From Flammeovirga agarivorans (GTDB lineage: Bacteria; Bacteroidota; Bacteroidia; Cytophagales; Flammeovirgaceae): 64,000 nt of DNA. The DNA is taken from assembly GCF_012641475.1 (NCBI RefSeq), contig NZ_JABAIL010000004.1, positions 721,881-785,880 of the forward strand, in the 5' to 3' direction. Of this stretch, positions 45,322-55,510 are shown piece by piece. Position numbers and translations under genes: made by a program. Below the pieces are notes generated by a model. The model worked only from the letters and a program-made list of their open reading frames with translations. It was not told the DNA's origin and ran no database searches. Numbering within the stretch: position 1 is the stretch's first letter; every line of letters begins with the position of its first letter.

Positions 45322-46404
45322 TCACTCTTCTTCGTTGAAGTATATCATATAATAATTCATATTTCGCTCAGTATCAAAGCCTTTTTCAATATTCTGCTCA
45401 TTCCCTGAAACGGTGATATTAATCTTCTTATCTAATTTGATAATACTTTTAAATTCTTTTTTGTTCTTGCGAACTGCTTCTTTCGAAACCTTAAATTCGT
45501 CATACATTGGAACTTCCTTCTTCTCTTGAAAGTCCACTTTGTACTCTTGAAAAGCTTCAATTACTTCAGGTTCTTCAATGACGTTGTTTTCAAAGTCAAC
45601 AACATTGAACTCTTCTTTGTCACTGAAGTACTTTGCACTTCTATTTAAAAGGTCGATTTGAGCAGGCTTTTCTACAGCATGATCTTCATTAAATACTTCC
45701 TCAACAAAACCTTTACAAAGGTCCATGTAGTTTTTAGTATGGAAGTAATTATCTTCTCTTGCCTTTAATTGAAGGTAGGTTTCTTTCCAATACAATGCTT
45801 CAACAGACTTTGTAGGACTGTCTTTAAGCATCACTTTAAAACCTTTTTCTTGTTCAGCCTGAAAAATTAGACACCCTTTGTCTAGTTTCTTTACACTGAC
45901 ACCTTCATTTTGTTGTAATTCGAAATTACCTACATCAGTTTTGTCTCCAATTTGTAGAAATAACTCTTTGTGCTCAGCCTTGAATAATCCGATAGCATCC
46001 ACAACGTCACCATCAACAACACAATCTTTTAGCATTGCAACGAAAAATTCTCCTCCTTTTATTCTTGGATGAGTTGACGCCTCATAAAGCAATTCTGACA
46101 TCTCTCTAGATCTTGTCATAAACTGCTCAAATGGATTACTGAAAATAGCGTTAGCTGCAACAAACATTTCATTGTCAGCAATTGTTTCTTTTCCTTCAGG
46201 TGTATCGAAATGATACATTGGCCCTGGTTTAAAAGACCTTAAGAAGTAATCCATTACAGATTTATATAATGGACTGAAATTTTCTAATTCTATTTCGAAT
46301 TCAGACAGCTCAAGTGGCTCTTCTTGGGTTTTATTTCCTACTTTATGAATTACTAATTGAGACAACTTGACGTTAGACAAGTCGAATGATTTTATCTTAC
46401 TCAT
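45322..46404 (-). CDS. Nucleoid-associated protein (NdpA/YejK family)
   Basis: 360 residues from the ATG at 46404. The open frame reaches 46488, but the extra 28 residues precede the family's usual start, MSKIKSFDLSNVKLSQLVIHKVGNK. The region around FEIELENFSPLYKSVMDYFLRSFKPG (in parts) and the C-terminal acidic tail match the 37-kDa nucleoid-associated family PF04245, whose E. coli member binds DNA without a known specific role. Cytoplasmic. It stands alone between the regulator and the P450 gene. Confidence 0.82.
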   Translation of the reverse strand: MSKIKSFDLSNVKLSQLVIHKVGNKTQEEPLELSEFEIELENFSPLYKSVMDYFLRSFKPGPMYHFDTPEGKETIADNEMFVAANAIFSNPFEQFMTRSREMSELLYEASTHPRIKGGEFFVAMLKDCVVDGDVVDAIGLFKAEHKELFLQIGDKTDVGNFELQQNEGVSVKKLDKGCLIFQAEQEKGFKVMLKDSPTKSVEALYWKETYLQLKAREDNYFHTKNYMDLCKGFVEEVFNEDHAVEKPAQIDLLNRSAKYFSDKEEFNVVDFENNVIEEPEVIEAFQEYKVDFQEKKEVPMYDEFKVSKEAVRKNKKEFKSIIKLDKKINITVSGNEQNIEKGFDTERNMNYYMIYFNEEE

Positions 46405-46619
46405 ATATGTGTTTACAGAAGGATAAACAGGATAATCCTTTATTCTGAAATCATTTTCAATTCCCAATATTAACAATTGAAAGTACAATGTTTAAGTCAA
46501 AAAACAAAAAAAATCAAAAGAAAGTATTAACATTTCTTACTGATTTTTTTATTGACCTTAATTTCAGGCGTTAACAAATAAAAGACTAGTTTTACCTAAT
46601 TATTTACATTATCCAATTG

Positions 46620-48101
46620 TTAATTAGAATAATTCAATTCTCCTTTCAATTTGTCAGAAACTTGGTGACGTTTCTTGAAATTCAGTTTTAGATTTTTTGC
46701 TTGCATAGTGAAAGCGAAAAGCTCTTCAACCTCTAAGTCTTTATCATAAAATTCTATTTCAAAATCCTTCATCAGCGTCACTAGGAAAACAACAGATTCT
46801 ACCTCTGCCAAGAACTTTCCTGGACACAATCTTGGACCTCCACCAAATGGCTTCATCGCATCTGCTTTTTTATGCCCATGAAAAGGACAACCCACAACCG
46901 GTTCATCTTTTTCTTTTAACCATCTTTCTGGAATAAATTCTTTGGCTTTCTCAAAGTATTCCTCAGACCTCGCAGCACTACTAAGTTGAGTGATGATAAA
47001 ATGCCCTTTTGGAAACAGTACATCATTGACAACTGTATCTTCAAGACATTGCATATACAAATTAGGTGTAACCGGTTTTAATCTTGTCACTTCTTTAAAT
47101 ACAGCACTAGTGTATTGGAATTGCTGTATTTGTTCGAAGGATTTAATTTTACCATTTTCACCTAGCACTTGTCTAATCTCTTCTCTGATCTTTTCTTGTA
47201 CTTCTGGGTACTTACTTAAGAAGTAACTTGTCCAGGTTAAAGAATTGGAAGTTGTATCCTCCCCTGCCAAAAGCATCGTATATAAGTTACCAAAAATCTC
47301 GTCCCAGGTAAATGGGTCATCTTTATCTTGTGAAGCTAACATTGCTTCCAAGAAATTTGAAGGATTTTCATATAATGAAGGGTCGTTCTTTAATCGCTCT
47401 TCTGCCTGTGTAATGAATTTACCTAGATGCTCTCTTATATATTTTAAAGACTCCTCAAAGTCTTTTACTTCTGCCGTTTTAAAGTACTTGTATAGTGGAA
47501 TTGGGCTATTTACTCTCTTATTAAGCTGAGGAAATATTTTCTCGACATGTTCCTGAGTATCATTGGTTTGATTTTCCACAGTATTCATATCATAACCAAA
47601 TGCTAAGTTTGTCGTCACATCTACAGTAGCTCGGATAAAATCTTTTGACAAAGGATAGTCCAATTGATCTCCTTTAGACACTTGAGTATCCCAATAGTTT
47701 TTTAAACGATCCGCTACAGTAAGTATAGAAGGAAAGAAAGCTTTAACATTCTTATTATCTAACGCCTTTTGGGTTACTTTTCTCTGTTTTTTCCAACTTT
47801 CACCTTCAGCAGTAAAGACACCATCAACGCCCACTTCATTAATTACATCTGCCAATTTTTTAAATCGTCTGAATTTGTTTGGACGATTTTTAAAGATATA
47901 AGCATTTGTATCTGGATTTGTAGAAACCGTAACATTTATATTCAGAAATTTCAGATTGTAAAGTTCTCCATATTCTTTTGCCCAATCTTCATACTGTAAA
48001 TGAAGTCTATCTTTTTCTAGGTCGAAAATATGCCCAACAATTGGCTTACCTTTTGGGCCGTCAAGATCCTTATATGTTTTTGAGAAATTCAAATTAGTCA
48101 T
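46620..48101 (-). CDS. Cytochrome P450 (class with P450-BM3-like features)
   Basis: A 493-residue soluble P450 monooxygenase. The I-helix is LLAGEDTTSNSLTW (near 276-289, with the acid-Thr pair), the K-helix ExxR is KEVTRLKP (near 340) and the haem loop is FGGGPRLCPGK, with the ligand Cys426. No membrane anchor or reductase fusion is present. Substrate prediction is not possible; fatty acids or isoprenoids are typical for this branch. No redox partner gene adjoins. It has its own promoter-like element upstream and a terminator of hutI in front of it, so it is not part of the hut operon. Confidence 0.93.
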   Translation of the reverse strand: MTNLNFSKTYKDLDGPKGKPIVGHIFDLEKDRLHLQYEDWAKEYGELYNLKFLNINVTVSTNPDTNAYIFKNRPNKFRRFKKLADVINEVGVDGVFTAEGESWKKQRKVTQKALDNKNVKAFFPSILTVADRLKNYWDTQVSKGDQLDYPLSKDFIRATVDVTTNLAFGYDMNTVENQTNDTQEHVEKIFPQLNKRVNSPIPLYKYFKTAEVKDFEESLKYIREHLGKFITQAEERLKNDPSLYENPSNFLEAMLASQDKDDPFTWDEIFGNLYTMLLAGEDTTSNSLTWTSYFLSKYPEVQEKIREEIRQVLGENGKIKSFEQIQQFQYTSAVFKEVTRLKPVTPNLYMQCLEDTVVNDVLFPKGHFIITQLSSAARSEEYFEKAKEFIPERWLKEKDEPVVGCPFHGHKKADAMKPFGGGPRLCPGKFLAEVESVVFLVTLMKDFEIEFYDKDLEVEELFAFTMQAKNLKLNFKKRHQVSDKLKGELNYSN

Positions 48102-48133
48102 TGTAATGAATAGTTTATACTTGGCAATACATA

Positions 48134-48163
48134 AAAAATTAGAGAGCTAAATTATGTAAACAA
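48134..48163 (-). promoter_or_regulatory. Probable promoter of the P450 gene
   Basis: On the minus strand TTG (48163-48161) is followed after 19 nt by TAATTTTT (48141-48134), a 7 of 8 match to TAnnTTTG. The -7 box lies about 33 bp before the start codon. Confidence 0.45.
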
Positions 48164-48171
48164 TATTAAAT

Positions 48172-48201
48172 AAAAAAGCACCTCTAGTTGAGGTGCTTAT
48201 T
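48172..48201 (-). terminator. Intrinsic terminator after hutI
   Basis: On the minus strand the stem AGCACCTC / GAGGTGCT, with a 5-nt loop, is followed by six T. It begins right after the hutI stop and separates the hut operon from the P450 gene. Confidence 0.85.
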
Positions 48202-48202
48202 G

Positions 48203-49423
48203 TTAATTTCCTTTTTTCCACACTTTAAAAGGTGGTAACATTCCTTGATTGTATAAGATCTCTCTGTAATCATTACATGGATAAGCCTGCATGTCAGCCA
48301 ACTTACCTACTTCTAATTTACCTCGATCTGATAGTCCCAATGCTTTAGCAGACCTAAATGTCATACCTGCAAAAACCTCAGCAGTAGAAAGCTTTTCCAT
48401 AGCCCCTAACAAGGCCCCTTGTATCAACATATCTCCCATAGGTGCTGATCCAGGATTCCAATCTGAAGCAATTGCAAGACAAGCTCCTGCATCCAATAAT
48501 TTTCTACAAGGAGGATATTGCATACCCAAACCTAAAGATGCACCAGGTAATACAGTTGCAACTGTCTCAGATTCTGCAAGCATTTTCACCTCTTCTTCTG
48601 TACTTGATTCCAAATGTTCTGCAGACAATGCTCCATTATCAACAGCTACTTTGGAGCCACCAGTAGAAAACTGATCTGCATGTACGGTAATATCAAACCC
48701 TAAGTCTTTTGCTTTTGATAAATAGTAATTTGATTCTTCTACATTAAATGCCGTTTCCTCTGTAAAAATATCAACTCTATTACTAAGGTTCTCCTTTTTT
48801 ATTTCAGGTAATAAGGTATCTAATACCCTATCTAAATATTCACGTGATGACCCTTCAAAATCTTTAGGCTTCATATGAGCTGCCAAACATGTGGTAATCA
48901 GATCTGCCTTTGTTTCTTTGTCTGCCGACTTTATTGATCTCAACATTTTAAGCTCATTGTCGATATCCAATGCGTAACCACTCTTCACTTCAATTGTAGT
49001 TACACCTCTTGAGAAATGACGATCAGCTCTTTCCACAGTAACATCCTTCAATTCCTTTTCAGAAGCTGCTCTTGTCTTCTTCATTGAATCTTGAATACCA
49101 CCACCTGCTTTTGCAATTTCAAGGTAAGGTTTCCCTGCCACTCTCATTGCATAATCTCTTGCTCTATTTCCTCCCCAACAAATATGAGTATGGCAATCAA
49201 CAAAACCAGGAATTAATACAGCCTCCTGATCAATTGTTTCTATTTCTTTGAAAGCATCTTGATCAAAATCAGCAAAGGTCTTTATTGCTAAAATATTTCC
49301 ATCTTCATCAACGCTTACACCAGCATTATCAATAATCTCTAATTGTTCATCTTCAATTCTCCCCTTCATTGGAAGGTTTGCTAATGTTACAATTTGAGTA
49401 AATGGTCCTATTAATTTATTCAT
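48203..49423 (-). CDS. hutI: Imidazolonepropionase HutI
   Basis: A 406-residue amidohydrolase for the third step of histidine breakdown, opening 4-imidazolone-5-propanoate to formiminoglutamate. Metal-binding and catalytic motifs are FVDCHTHICWGG (near 76), the AHMKP His (near 182), TVHADQFS (near 246) and IASDWNPGS (the Asp ligand, near 321). It is the last gene of the hut unit, 73 bp after hutU, with a weak hairpin between. Confidence 0.95.
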   Translation of the reverse strand: MNKLIGPFTQIVTLANLPMKGRIEDEQLEIIDNAGVSVDEDGNILAIKTFADFDQDAFKEIETIDQEAVLIPGFVDCHTHICWGGNRARDYAMRVAGKPYLEIAKAGGGIQDSMKKTRAASEKELKDVTVERADRHFSRGVTTIEVKSGYALDIDNELKMLRSIKSADKETKADLITTCLAAHMKPKDFEGSSREYLDRVLDTLLPEIKKENLSNRVDIFTEETAFNVEESNYYLSKAKDLGFDITVHADQFSTGGSKVAVDNGALSAEHLESSTEEEVKMLAESETVATVLPGASLGLGMQYPPCRKLLDAGACLAIASDWNPGSAPMGDMLIQGALLGAMEKLSTAEVFAGMTFRSAKALGLSDRGKLEVGKLADMQAYPCNDYREILYNQGMLPPFKVWKKGN

Positions 49424-49448
49424 TGTAAAAATTGATAGTTGTATACCA

Positions 49449-49487
49449 AAAATTCAAAAGCCCAGAAGAAAATTTCTAGGCTTTTGA
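49449..49487 (-). terminator. Weak hairpin between hutU and hutI
   Basis: On the minus strand CAAAAGCC / GGCTTTTG plus an inner AGAA/TTCT stem is followed by a short T-run (AATTTTTGG). It may reduce read-through into hutI rather than end the transcript. Confidence 0.5.
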
Positions 49488-49496
49488 AAAGAATAT

Positions 49497-51194
49497 TTAT
49501 TTGATGATTAAATCATGATCTTCACCCACTTTTGTGGCAATATCATATCCAGCATCATGATGACGGAAAATTCCCATTGCAGGGTCGTTATGTAACACTC
49601 TTCTGATACAATTTTCAGCTCTTTCTGTTCCATCAGCCAAAACAACCATACCAGCATGTTGTGAGTAACCGATTCCAACTCCACCTCCATGATGGAAAGA
49701 AATCCAAGTGGCTCCACCAGTTGCATTTGACATTAAGTTTAGTAATGGCCAATCTGAAACTGCATCAGAACCATCTAACATCGACTCTGTCTCTCTGTTT
49801 GGTGATGCTACAGATCCGCAATCCAAGTGATCTCTACCAATAACGATCGGAGCCTTCAACTTGCCTTCTTTTACAAGGTTATTGAATATCACTCCTGCTT
49901 TTTCTCTTTCACCCATTCCTAACCAACAAATTCTTGATGGTAAACCTTGGAAAGCTACCTTTTCATCCGCTTCTTCTAGCCACTTGATTAAATGCTTATT
50001 TTCAGGGAATGCTTCTTTTAAAGCTTCATCTGTTACTTTAATATCTTGTGGATCACCTGATAAAGCAGCCCAACGGAAAGGTCCTTTTCCTTCACAGAAT
50101 AATGGACGGATATAAGCTGGAGTAAAACCAGGGAAATTGTATGCATTATCACAGCCTCCTTGTTTTGCAAACTCACGTAAGTTGTTTCCATAATCGAAAG
50201 TGATTGCTCCTTTCTCCTCTAAATCCAACATGTATTGTACGTGGCGAGCCATTGATTTCAATGACTTTTCTTTATATAAAACAGGGTCTGTTTCTCTTAA
50301 TTTCTCCGCTTCCTCTAATGACATCCCGTTTGGAACATAACCATATACTGGGTCATGAGCAGAAGTTTGATCTGTTAAAACATCAGGTGTGATTCCATCT
50401 TGGATAAGTCTTTCCAAAACATCACCAATATCACCTACTAAGCCAACAGATAATGCCTCACCTTTTTCCTTCGCTTCCATTACCCATTGAATCGCCTCTT
50501 CGTATGAGTGAGTCATCTTATCGATATACTTTGTATCAATACGCTTCTGGATACGAGCGGGGTCAATATCAACACCTAACATTGCAGCACCACACATTGT
50601 CGCTGCTAGCGGTTGAGCTCCGCCCATGCCGCCCATACCACCAGTTACTAAAAGACGACCTTTTAGATCTCCTCCGAAATGTTGACGAGCACAAGAAGCA
50701 AATGTCTCATACGTTCCTTGTAAAATTCCTTGAGTACCAATATAAATCCAAGAACCAGCTGTCATCTGACCATACATCATAAGACCTCTTTCTTTTAATT
50801 CTTGAAAATGCTCCCATGTTGCCCAAGCAGGTACAAGGTTTGAATTGGCAATTAATACTCTAGGTGCTTCAGGGTGTGTTCTCACTACCCCAACTGGCTT
50901 ACCAGATTGAACAAGCAGAGAATGGTTATTATCCAACTCAAGAAGAATCTTGATGATTTTTTCTAGTGACTCTCTATTTCTTGCTGCTTGTCCTGTACCT
51001 CCATATACAACAAGGTTTGCAGGATCTTCAGCTACTTCATCCGTAAGATTGTTTAAGAACATTCTTAAAGGAGCTTCTGTCTGCCAAGACTTTGCGTTAA
51101 GTTCTGGTCCTGTTGGTGGGATATAATGTGGATGTTTTGCGTATTTTTCTAAAAACGCTTCAAATTTTTGTTGTGATGTTGATGATGCTTCCAT
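49497..51194 (-). CDS. hutU: Urocanate hydratase HutU
   Basis: A 565-residue enzyme that hydrates urocanate to imidazolonepropionate with NAD as electrophile. Diagnostic runs are [11 protein letters not shown] (near 63), [21 protein letters not shown] (in parts; near 185), and [15 protein letters not shown] (near 413), where the conserved Cys lies. It lies 27 bp after hutH. The protein is complete. Confidence 0.97.
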   Translation of the reverse strand: MEASSTSQQKFEAFLEKYAKHPHYIPPTGPELNAKSWQTEAPLRMFLNNLTDEVAEDPANLVVYGGTGQAARNRESLEKIIKILLELDNNHSLLVQSGKPVGVVRTHPEAPRVLIANSNLVPAWATWEHFQELKERGLMMYGQMTAGSWIYIGTQGILQGTYETFASCARQHFGGDLKGRLLVTGGMGGMGGAQPLAATMCGAAMLGVDIDPARIQKRIDTKYIDKMTHSYEEAIQWVMEAKEKGEALSVGLVGDIGDVLERLIQDGITPDVLTDQTSAHDPVYGYVPNGMSLEEAEKLRETDPVLYKEKSLKSMARHVQYMLDLEEKGAITFDYGNNLREFAKQGGCDNAYNFPGFTPAYIRPLFCEGKGPFRWAALSGDPQDIKVTDEALKEAFPENKHLIKWLEEADEKVAFQGLPSRICWLGMGEREKAGVIFNNLVKEGKLKAPIVIGRDHLDCGSVASPNRETESMLDGSDAVSDWPLLNLMSNATGGATWISFHHGGGVGIGYSQHAGMVVLADGTERAENCIRRVLHNDPAMGIFRHHDAGYDIATKVGEDHDLIIK

Positions 51195-51221
51195 GATTAG
51201 TATGTGTTTAGTATTTTCTAA

Positions 51222-52790
51222 TTAAAAAGAGAACTCCTGTTTGTATTCTCCATTTAAATCAATCTTTTCTTTCTTTGATATTTCATTTGCTAAATGAACC
51301 AATGCACCACTTTTTACAATATCATGCATTGCCTTAATGTCATAAGCTAATACTCTATCTTCGTCGGCATGTGCTACTCTTTCCCTCACATAAGCATGAG
51401 TACCTTCAATAATTGGTGAAGATTTCAAAGGTCTTCTGAAGTCTAATGCTTGGGCTGCATACAATAACTCTACTGCTAAAATTTGCTCAAGGTTATCAAT
51501 AATTTGTAAAGTCTTTCTGCCTGAAATAGATCCCATCGATACATGGTCTTCTTGACCTAATGAAGTGGGTACACTATCTGCTGATGCAGGAAAACATAAT
51601 GTTTTATTTTCAGTCACTAAAGCTGCTGAAGTATATTGAGGAATCATAAATCCTGAATTTAACCCCACATCTTTCATTAATAATTTCGGTAACCCGAATC
51701 TACCTTCAATCATCATGTAGCAACGACGATCAGCGATATTACCAATTTCTGCAGCAGCAACTCCTGCATAATCTAGTGGTAGAGCTAAAGGTTGTCCATG
51801 AAAATTACCCCCTGAGATGGCATTTTCAGCGTCCAATATGATCGGATTATCTGTTACCGAATTCAATTCAACCTCAACTAATTCTTTTAAGTGCAACCAG
51901 GCATTTCTAGATGCTCCATGCACTTGAGGCATACATCTTAAAGAGTATGGATCTTGTACTCTATCACAATCAACATGAGATTCTAAGATTTCAGATCCAT
52001 TTAGCATTTCTCTTAAACGAGTGGCAACTAGTTGCGTACCTTTGTATGCTCTAATTTGATGTAATTCTGGTTCAAATGGTCTTGCTGATCCCATCAAACC
52101 TTCTAAAGACATTGCTCCTATAACATCTGCAGTATCTAAGGCCTGAGCTAACCTTTCTACTACTTTCACTGCATGTGATAAGATAAATTGAGTACCATTG
52201 ATAAGTGCTAGACCTTCTTTTGGACCCAATTGTAATGACTTCATTCCTAATCGGCTTAAGACATCTGAAGTAATGGCTCTACTACCATCTTCAGTATATA
52301 CCTCGCCTAATCCTATTAATGGAAGGAATAGATGAGATAAAGGAGCCAAATCTCCTGATGCTCCAACAGAACCCTTCTCTGGTACAGTAGGCACTATATC
52401 TTTATCAATATGCCATATGATTCTCTCTAATGTAGTAAGAGCTATTCCAGAAAAACCTTGCGCCAAAGCATGAGCTTTTGTGATCAACATCAGTTTTGAT
52501 GTCTCCTTAGGAATAATATTACCGACCCCAACACTATGACTTTGCAGAATCTTATGTTGAAGAGTCGAGGTATCTTCCTCAGAAATGATCGTCGTACATA
52601 GTGGACCAAACCCAGTATTAACTCCATAAACCACATCTCCTTTTGCTACAATTTCTTGTACGTAGGATTGGCTCTTTAATACTTTCTCTTTAGCTTTTCC
52701 ATTTAAAACTCCTTTGGTATTACCTCTTGCAATATCCAAAGCGATATTTACCGTTAGACGGTCAATACCATAGTTAAAAACTTTCTTCAT
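51222..52790 (-). CDS. hutH: Histidine ammonia-lyase HutH
   Basis: A 522-residue lyase that deaminates histidine to trans-urocanate. The MIO prosthetic-group triad is Ala144-Ser145-Gly146 in GSVGASGDLAPLSHL, and the active-site YGVNTGFG lies near 55-62. Further family segments are LINGTQF (near 194) and SAALVTENKTL (near 395). It lies 37 bp after the MarR gene and is the first enzyme gene of the operon. Formiminoglutamate-processing genes are not adjacent. Confidence 0.97.
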   Translation of the reverse strand: MKKVFNYGIDRLTVNIALDIARGNTKGVLNGKAKEKVLKSQSYVQEIVAKGDVVYGVNTGFGPLCTTIISEEDTSTLQHKILQSHSVGVGNIIPKETSKLMLITKAHALAQGFSGIALTTLERIIWHIDKDIVPTVPEKGSVGASGDLAPLSHLFLPLIGLGEVYTEDGSRAITSDVLSRLGMKSLQLGPKEGLALINGTQFILSHAVKVVERLAQALDTADVIGAMSLEGLMGSARPFEPELHQIRAYKGTQLVATRLREMLNGSEILESHVDCDRVQDPYSLRCMPQVHGASRNAWLHLKELVEVELNSVTDNPIILDAENAISGGNFHGQPLALPLDYAGVAAAEIGNIADRRCYMMIEGRFGLPKLLMKDVGLNSGFMIPQYTSAALVTENKTLCFPASADSVPTSLGQEDHVSMGSISGRKTLQIIDNLEQILAVELLYAAQALDFRRPLKSSPIIEGTHAYVRERVAHADEDRVLAYDIKAMHDIVKSGALVHLANEISKKEKIDLNGEYKQEFSF

Positions 52791-52827
52791 GTTAGTATAT
52801 ATGCTTTATGCTTAGTATGTGATTTTT

Positions 52828-53304
52828 CTATTTTAACTTCTCTAACACCCTGTCAGATAAATTTCTTTCTGATAATGAATTCTCAAGTGTAGTTAATTCT
52901 TCCAAAAGTCTATTATCTCCCAATGCTGATAATTCTTTCACCGAAGCTTGTAATGCTGACCAAATTGGTTTCGATGTCTCTACCAACGATTCTCCCTGAG
53001 GTGTCAACTGTAATATTCTTTTTCTGCCATCATTAATATCCTTCTCCATCAATAAATGCCCTTTCTTAATGAGAGCTGTTGTCAATTGGCTTACAGCTGA
53101 ATGACTCACTCCCAATTCGTCGGAAATTTCTCTTAAAGACATAGATGTATTTTTATCTAATAGATAAAAAATTGGGAACCAAGAAGGATCAAAATCGATA
53201 CCTTTCATTTCATACACTTTTGCCACTTCAGATAGGAATTTTTCTCCTATTCTTCTTAATCTACTGCCTAATACTAGGCTTCCTGCTGACTGGTAAAAAT
53301 TCAT
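52828..53304 (-). CDS. MarR family repressor of the hut operon (predicted)
   Basis: A 158-residue regulator with the MarR winged helix: SLREISDELGVSHSAVSQLTTALIKKGHL (seen in parts; about 56-84), then the wing DINDGRKRILQLTPQG. The dimerisation helices flank it. It is the promoter-proximal gene of the unit marR-hutH-hutU-hutI. The palindromes upstream, one inside its own promoter, support autorepression and control of histidine catabolism. The inducer is probably urocanate or histidine; this is inferred from context, as known hut repressors (HutC) are of the GntR family. Confidence 0.88.
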   Translation of the reverse strand: MNFYQSAGSLVLGSRLRRIGEKFLSEVAKVYEMKGIDFDPSWFPIFYLLDKNTSMSLREISDELGVSHSAVSQLTTALIKKGHLLMEKDINDGRKRILQLTPQGESLVETSKPIWSALQASVKELSALGDNRLLEELTTLENSLSERNLSDRVLEKLK

Positions 53305-53331
53305 TGATGATTTCTTATTGAATTAGCAGCA

Positions 53332-53362
53332 CAAAAGTATATAAGTACTTACATATTTCAAA
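53332..53362 (-). promoter_or_regulatory. Promoter of the marR-hut operon
   Basis: On the minus strand TTTG (53362-53359) is followed by exactly 19 nt and TACTTTTG (53339-53332), a full match to the Bacteroidota consensus TTTG-N19-TAnnTTTG. The start codon is 28 bp beyond, giving a short leader. Confidence 0.75.
53339..53354. promoter_or_regulatory. Operator copy 1, within the hut promoter
   Basis: The near-palindrome ATATAAGTACTTACAT fills most of the spacer between the -33 and -7 boxes, so a bound dimer would block RNA polymerase. It shares the core TAAGTACTTA with copy 2. Confidence 0.7.
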
Positions 53363-53377
53363 GAAATAACAAGAATT

Positions 53378-53395
53378 TATATAAGTACTTATATA
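53378..53395. promoter_or_regulatory. Operator copy 2, upstream of the hut promoter
   Basis: The perfect 18-bp palindrome TATATAAGTACTTATATA is centred 40 bp (about four helical turns) from copy 1, on the same face of the helix. It lies between the hut promoter and the apaG gene and could act on both. Confidence 0.7.
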
Positions 53396-53459
53396 TTTTT
53401 TTTGAGTTTTATTTACAAATGAGCAGTATATTCATTATACTTGTAAACAAATGTAAATT

Positions 53460-53849
53460 ATGGAAATAGCAATCACAGAAGGTATAAAGGTGAGCGTTGA
53501 TCAATATTTCCTTCCCGAATATTCCTCACCTACCGAAAGACATTATGTATTTGGCTACAAAATCAGGATTGACAACCTAAGTGCGTCGGCAGTACAACTA
53601 CTAAAGAGAAATTGGGAAATTATAGATATCACAGGAGATAAAAGAGAAGTCGTTAGAGGTGATGGTGTAGTTGGTAAAAGTCCAATTATCCAACCCGGTG
53701 AATCTTTTGAATATGTTTCTGGGTGTCACTTTGTGTCTCCTATTGGAAAAATGAAAGGAAGTTATGAAATGATTCGCGTACGTGACAACAGTCCATTTGA
53801 TGTTCAAATTCCAGAATTCACCTTACAACCGAAATATTCGATAAACTAA
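53460..53849 (+). CDS. apaG: ApaG protein
   Basis: A 129-residue single beta-sandwich ApaG protein, complete and of the usual size. Typical motifs are VFGYKIRIDNLSASAVQLLKR (in parts; near 30-50), the GDGVVGKSPIIQPGESFEYVSG segment (in parts; near 68-90) and the GSYEM near 107. E. coli ApaG is linked to cobalt/magnesium sensitivity, but its biochemistry is unsettled. It is divergent from the hut operon. Confidence 0.95.
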   Translation: MEIAITEGIKVSVDQYFLPEYSSPTERHYVFGYKIRIDNLSASAVQLLKRNWEIIDITGDKREVVRGDGVVGKSPIIQPGESFEYVSGCHFVSPIGKMKGSYEMIRVRDNSPFDVQIPEFTLQPKYSIN

Positions 53850-53939
53850 ACTGAACTGTACATCAGCTTTCAATTTATTCTCATAAGTTGTAAATTTAAG
53901 TAAAGACCTAATACTCGTTATTTCTTAAATACGCTACTT

Positions 53940-55493
53940 ATGACGAAGATATCATCTACTAAAGATGTTGCGTTATCACTTAACGATAAAAATCTTAAGC
54001 AACTCATATTAAACAAAGCGATTCAGATAGTCCTTTTGGATGGTATCGGTAAGATATTGGAACATAATTCTCAATTTGAAACACAACCTGATGACAGGTA
54101 TATACATTGTTATTATGACTTCAGTAAGAATGATAGTATAACACCTAATGTACTTTTAAAAAGGATTTCGGTATGGAATGGAATTCTTATTCATAAAGTA
54201 ACGCATAAAAGGTATGCTGTTCAGTTATCTAAACTTAACGATGTATTCTTGTGGCTGGCATTACCTATTTCTTTCGATCAATCTGATGTTGACATAGAAG
54301 AGATTCAAAACCTCAAGGCTCAGATTATCTCATTAACCTCAAAGGAAAAGAAATTACAGGCTTTATTGCAAGCTCAAGCTATTGAACAGTTAGAACATAC
54401 AGACACCTCTCTATTATCAGACCTCCCATTGGGAATAGAATATTCTGAAAATAGTGCTAAGGCTATTTTTGCCAACGAAGAACGTCAGAGATTATCCTTT
54501 GAGGCTTCAAAAGAAGGAATTTGGGATTGGAATCATGTCACAAGAAAAGTGTTCTACTCAAGGCCATTTTTTCAAATGTTGGGTTTCGCGACAAAGGAAA
54601 AGGAAGGTGACATCTCTATTTTATTGAATGCAATACATCCAGAAGATCGTCCATCTGCACTAAAAACACTCCAAAGAGACATTTTAATCAAAGATGGGTT
54701 CCAATTGATATTTAGGATGTATAATGCCGATAATAATATCATATGGGTACTTCTCAAGGCTGCTGTTCAAAAAGATATTAACGGCACTGTCACTAGAGTT
54801 ATAGGTAAACATTCTGATATCACATTCTTTAAAAATCAATCGGAGAATATTCAAAAGGCTGTCTTAAAAACTGAGGATAAAGAAAGAGAACGTTTTGCTG
54901 CAGAAATACATGATGGTATGGGACAGACATTAACTGCCTCCTTATACCTACTTGACGAGTTTATAAAAAACTCAAATAATATAAACCAAAATGAAAAAGA
55001 AAGACTCTCAGGAATTAGAGAAAAAATAAGAGAGGCTATTAAAGAAGGAAGAAACATTGCACATAACATAATGCCCACTTCAATTGAAGAAAGGGGTTAT
55101 AGTGGTTCTGTTGAAAAAATCGCAAATTATTACAAGGATATTTCAGACAAAAACTTGCATTTTTTTTACAAATATGATGCGAATGCATTATCCTTAGCTA
55201 AGCAACTATTGTTACTAAGGGTTACCCAAGAAGCTATAAATAATTCTTTTAAACACGGAGGTGCAACAGATGTTTCTATTTCTATGACTCAAGATATAGA
55301 TCAAATCATTTTAACGATCGAAGATAATGGCTGCGGCTTTGATATCAATGAAAAGTTATCCAAAGACAAAAAAGGACTAGGACTACAAAATATGAAAGAT
55401 CGTATTGAGTCAATTAGTGGCAATATCTTTTTCGAATCATCAGAAAAGTTTGGGACCTGTATCGTCATTGAAATTCCAACTTTTACCAAATAA
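53940..55493 (+). CDS. PAS sensor histidine kinase (HisKA_3/NarL type)
   Basis: A 517-residue soluble sensor kinase. Residues 1-125 are a PAS-like region, about 125-155 a coiled coil and about 180-300 a PAS fold (FEASKEGIWDWNHVTRKVFYS). HisKA_3 follows with phospho-acceptor His324 in AAEIHDGMGQ, then a HATPase_c domain (about 420-515; TIEDNGCGFD and GLGLQNMKDR). There is no membrane helix, so the signal is cytoplasmic. It is 17 bp before the LuxR-type regulator gene, a standard two-component pair. Confidence 0.93.
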   Translation: MTKISSTKDVALSLNDKNLKQLILNKAIQIVLLDGIGKILEHNSQFETQPDDRYIHCYYDFSKNDSITPNVLLKRISVWNGILIHKVTHKRYAVQLSKLNDVFLWLALPISFDQSDVDIEEIQNLKAQIISLTSKEKKLQALLQAQAIEQLEHTDTSLLSDLPLGIEYSENSAKAIFANEERQRLSFEASKEGIWDWNHVTRKVFYSRPFFQMLGFATKEKEGDISILLNAIHPEDRPSALKTLQRDILIKDGFQLIFRMYNADNNIIWVLLKAAVQKDINGTVTRVIGKHSDITFFKNQSENIQKAVLKTEDKERERFAAEIHDGMGQTLTASLYLLDEFIKNSNNINQNEKERLSGIREKIREAIKEGRNIAHNIMPTSIEERGYSGSVEKIANYYKDISDKNLHFFYKYDANALSLAKQLLLLRVTQEAINNSFKHGGATDVSISMTQDIDQIILTIEDNGCGFDINEKLSKDKKGLGLQNMKDRIESISGNIFFESSEKFGTCIVIEIPTFTK

Positions 55494-55510
55494 TTGAAAC
55501 CATTAAGAGG

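Noticed and set aside
49661..50782. Several plus-strand frames inside hutU
   Set aside because: Shadows of the complete hutU coding sequence; no family features.
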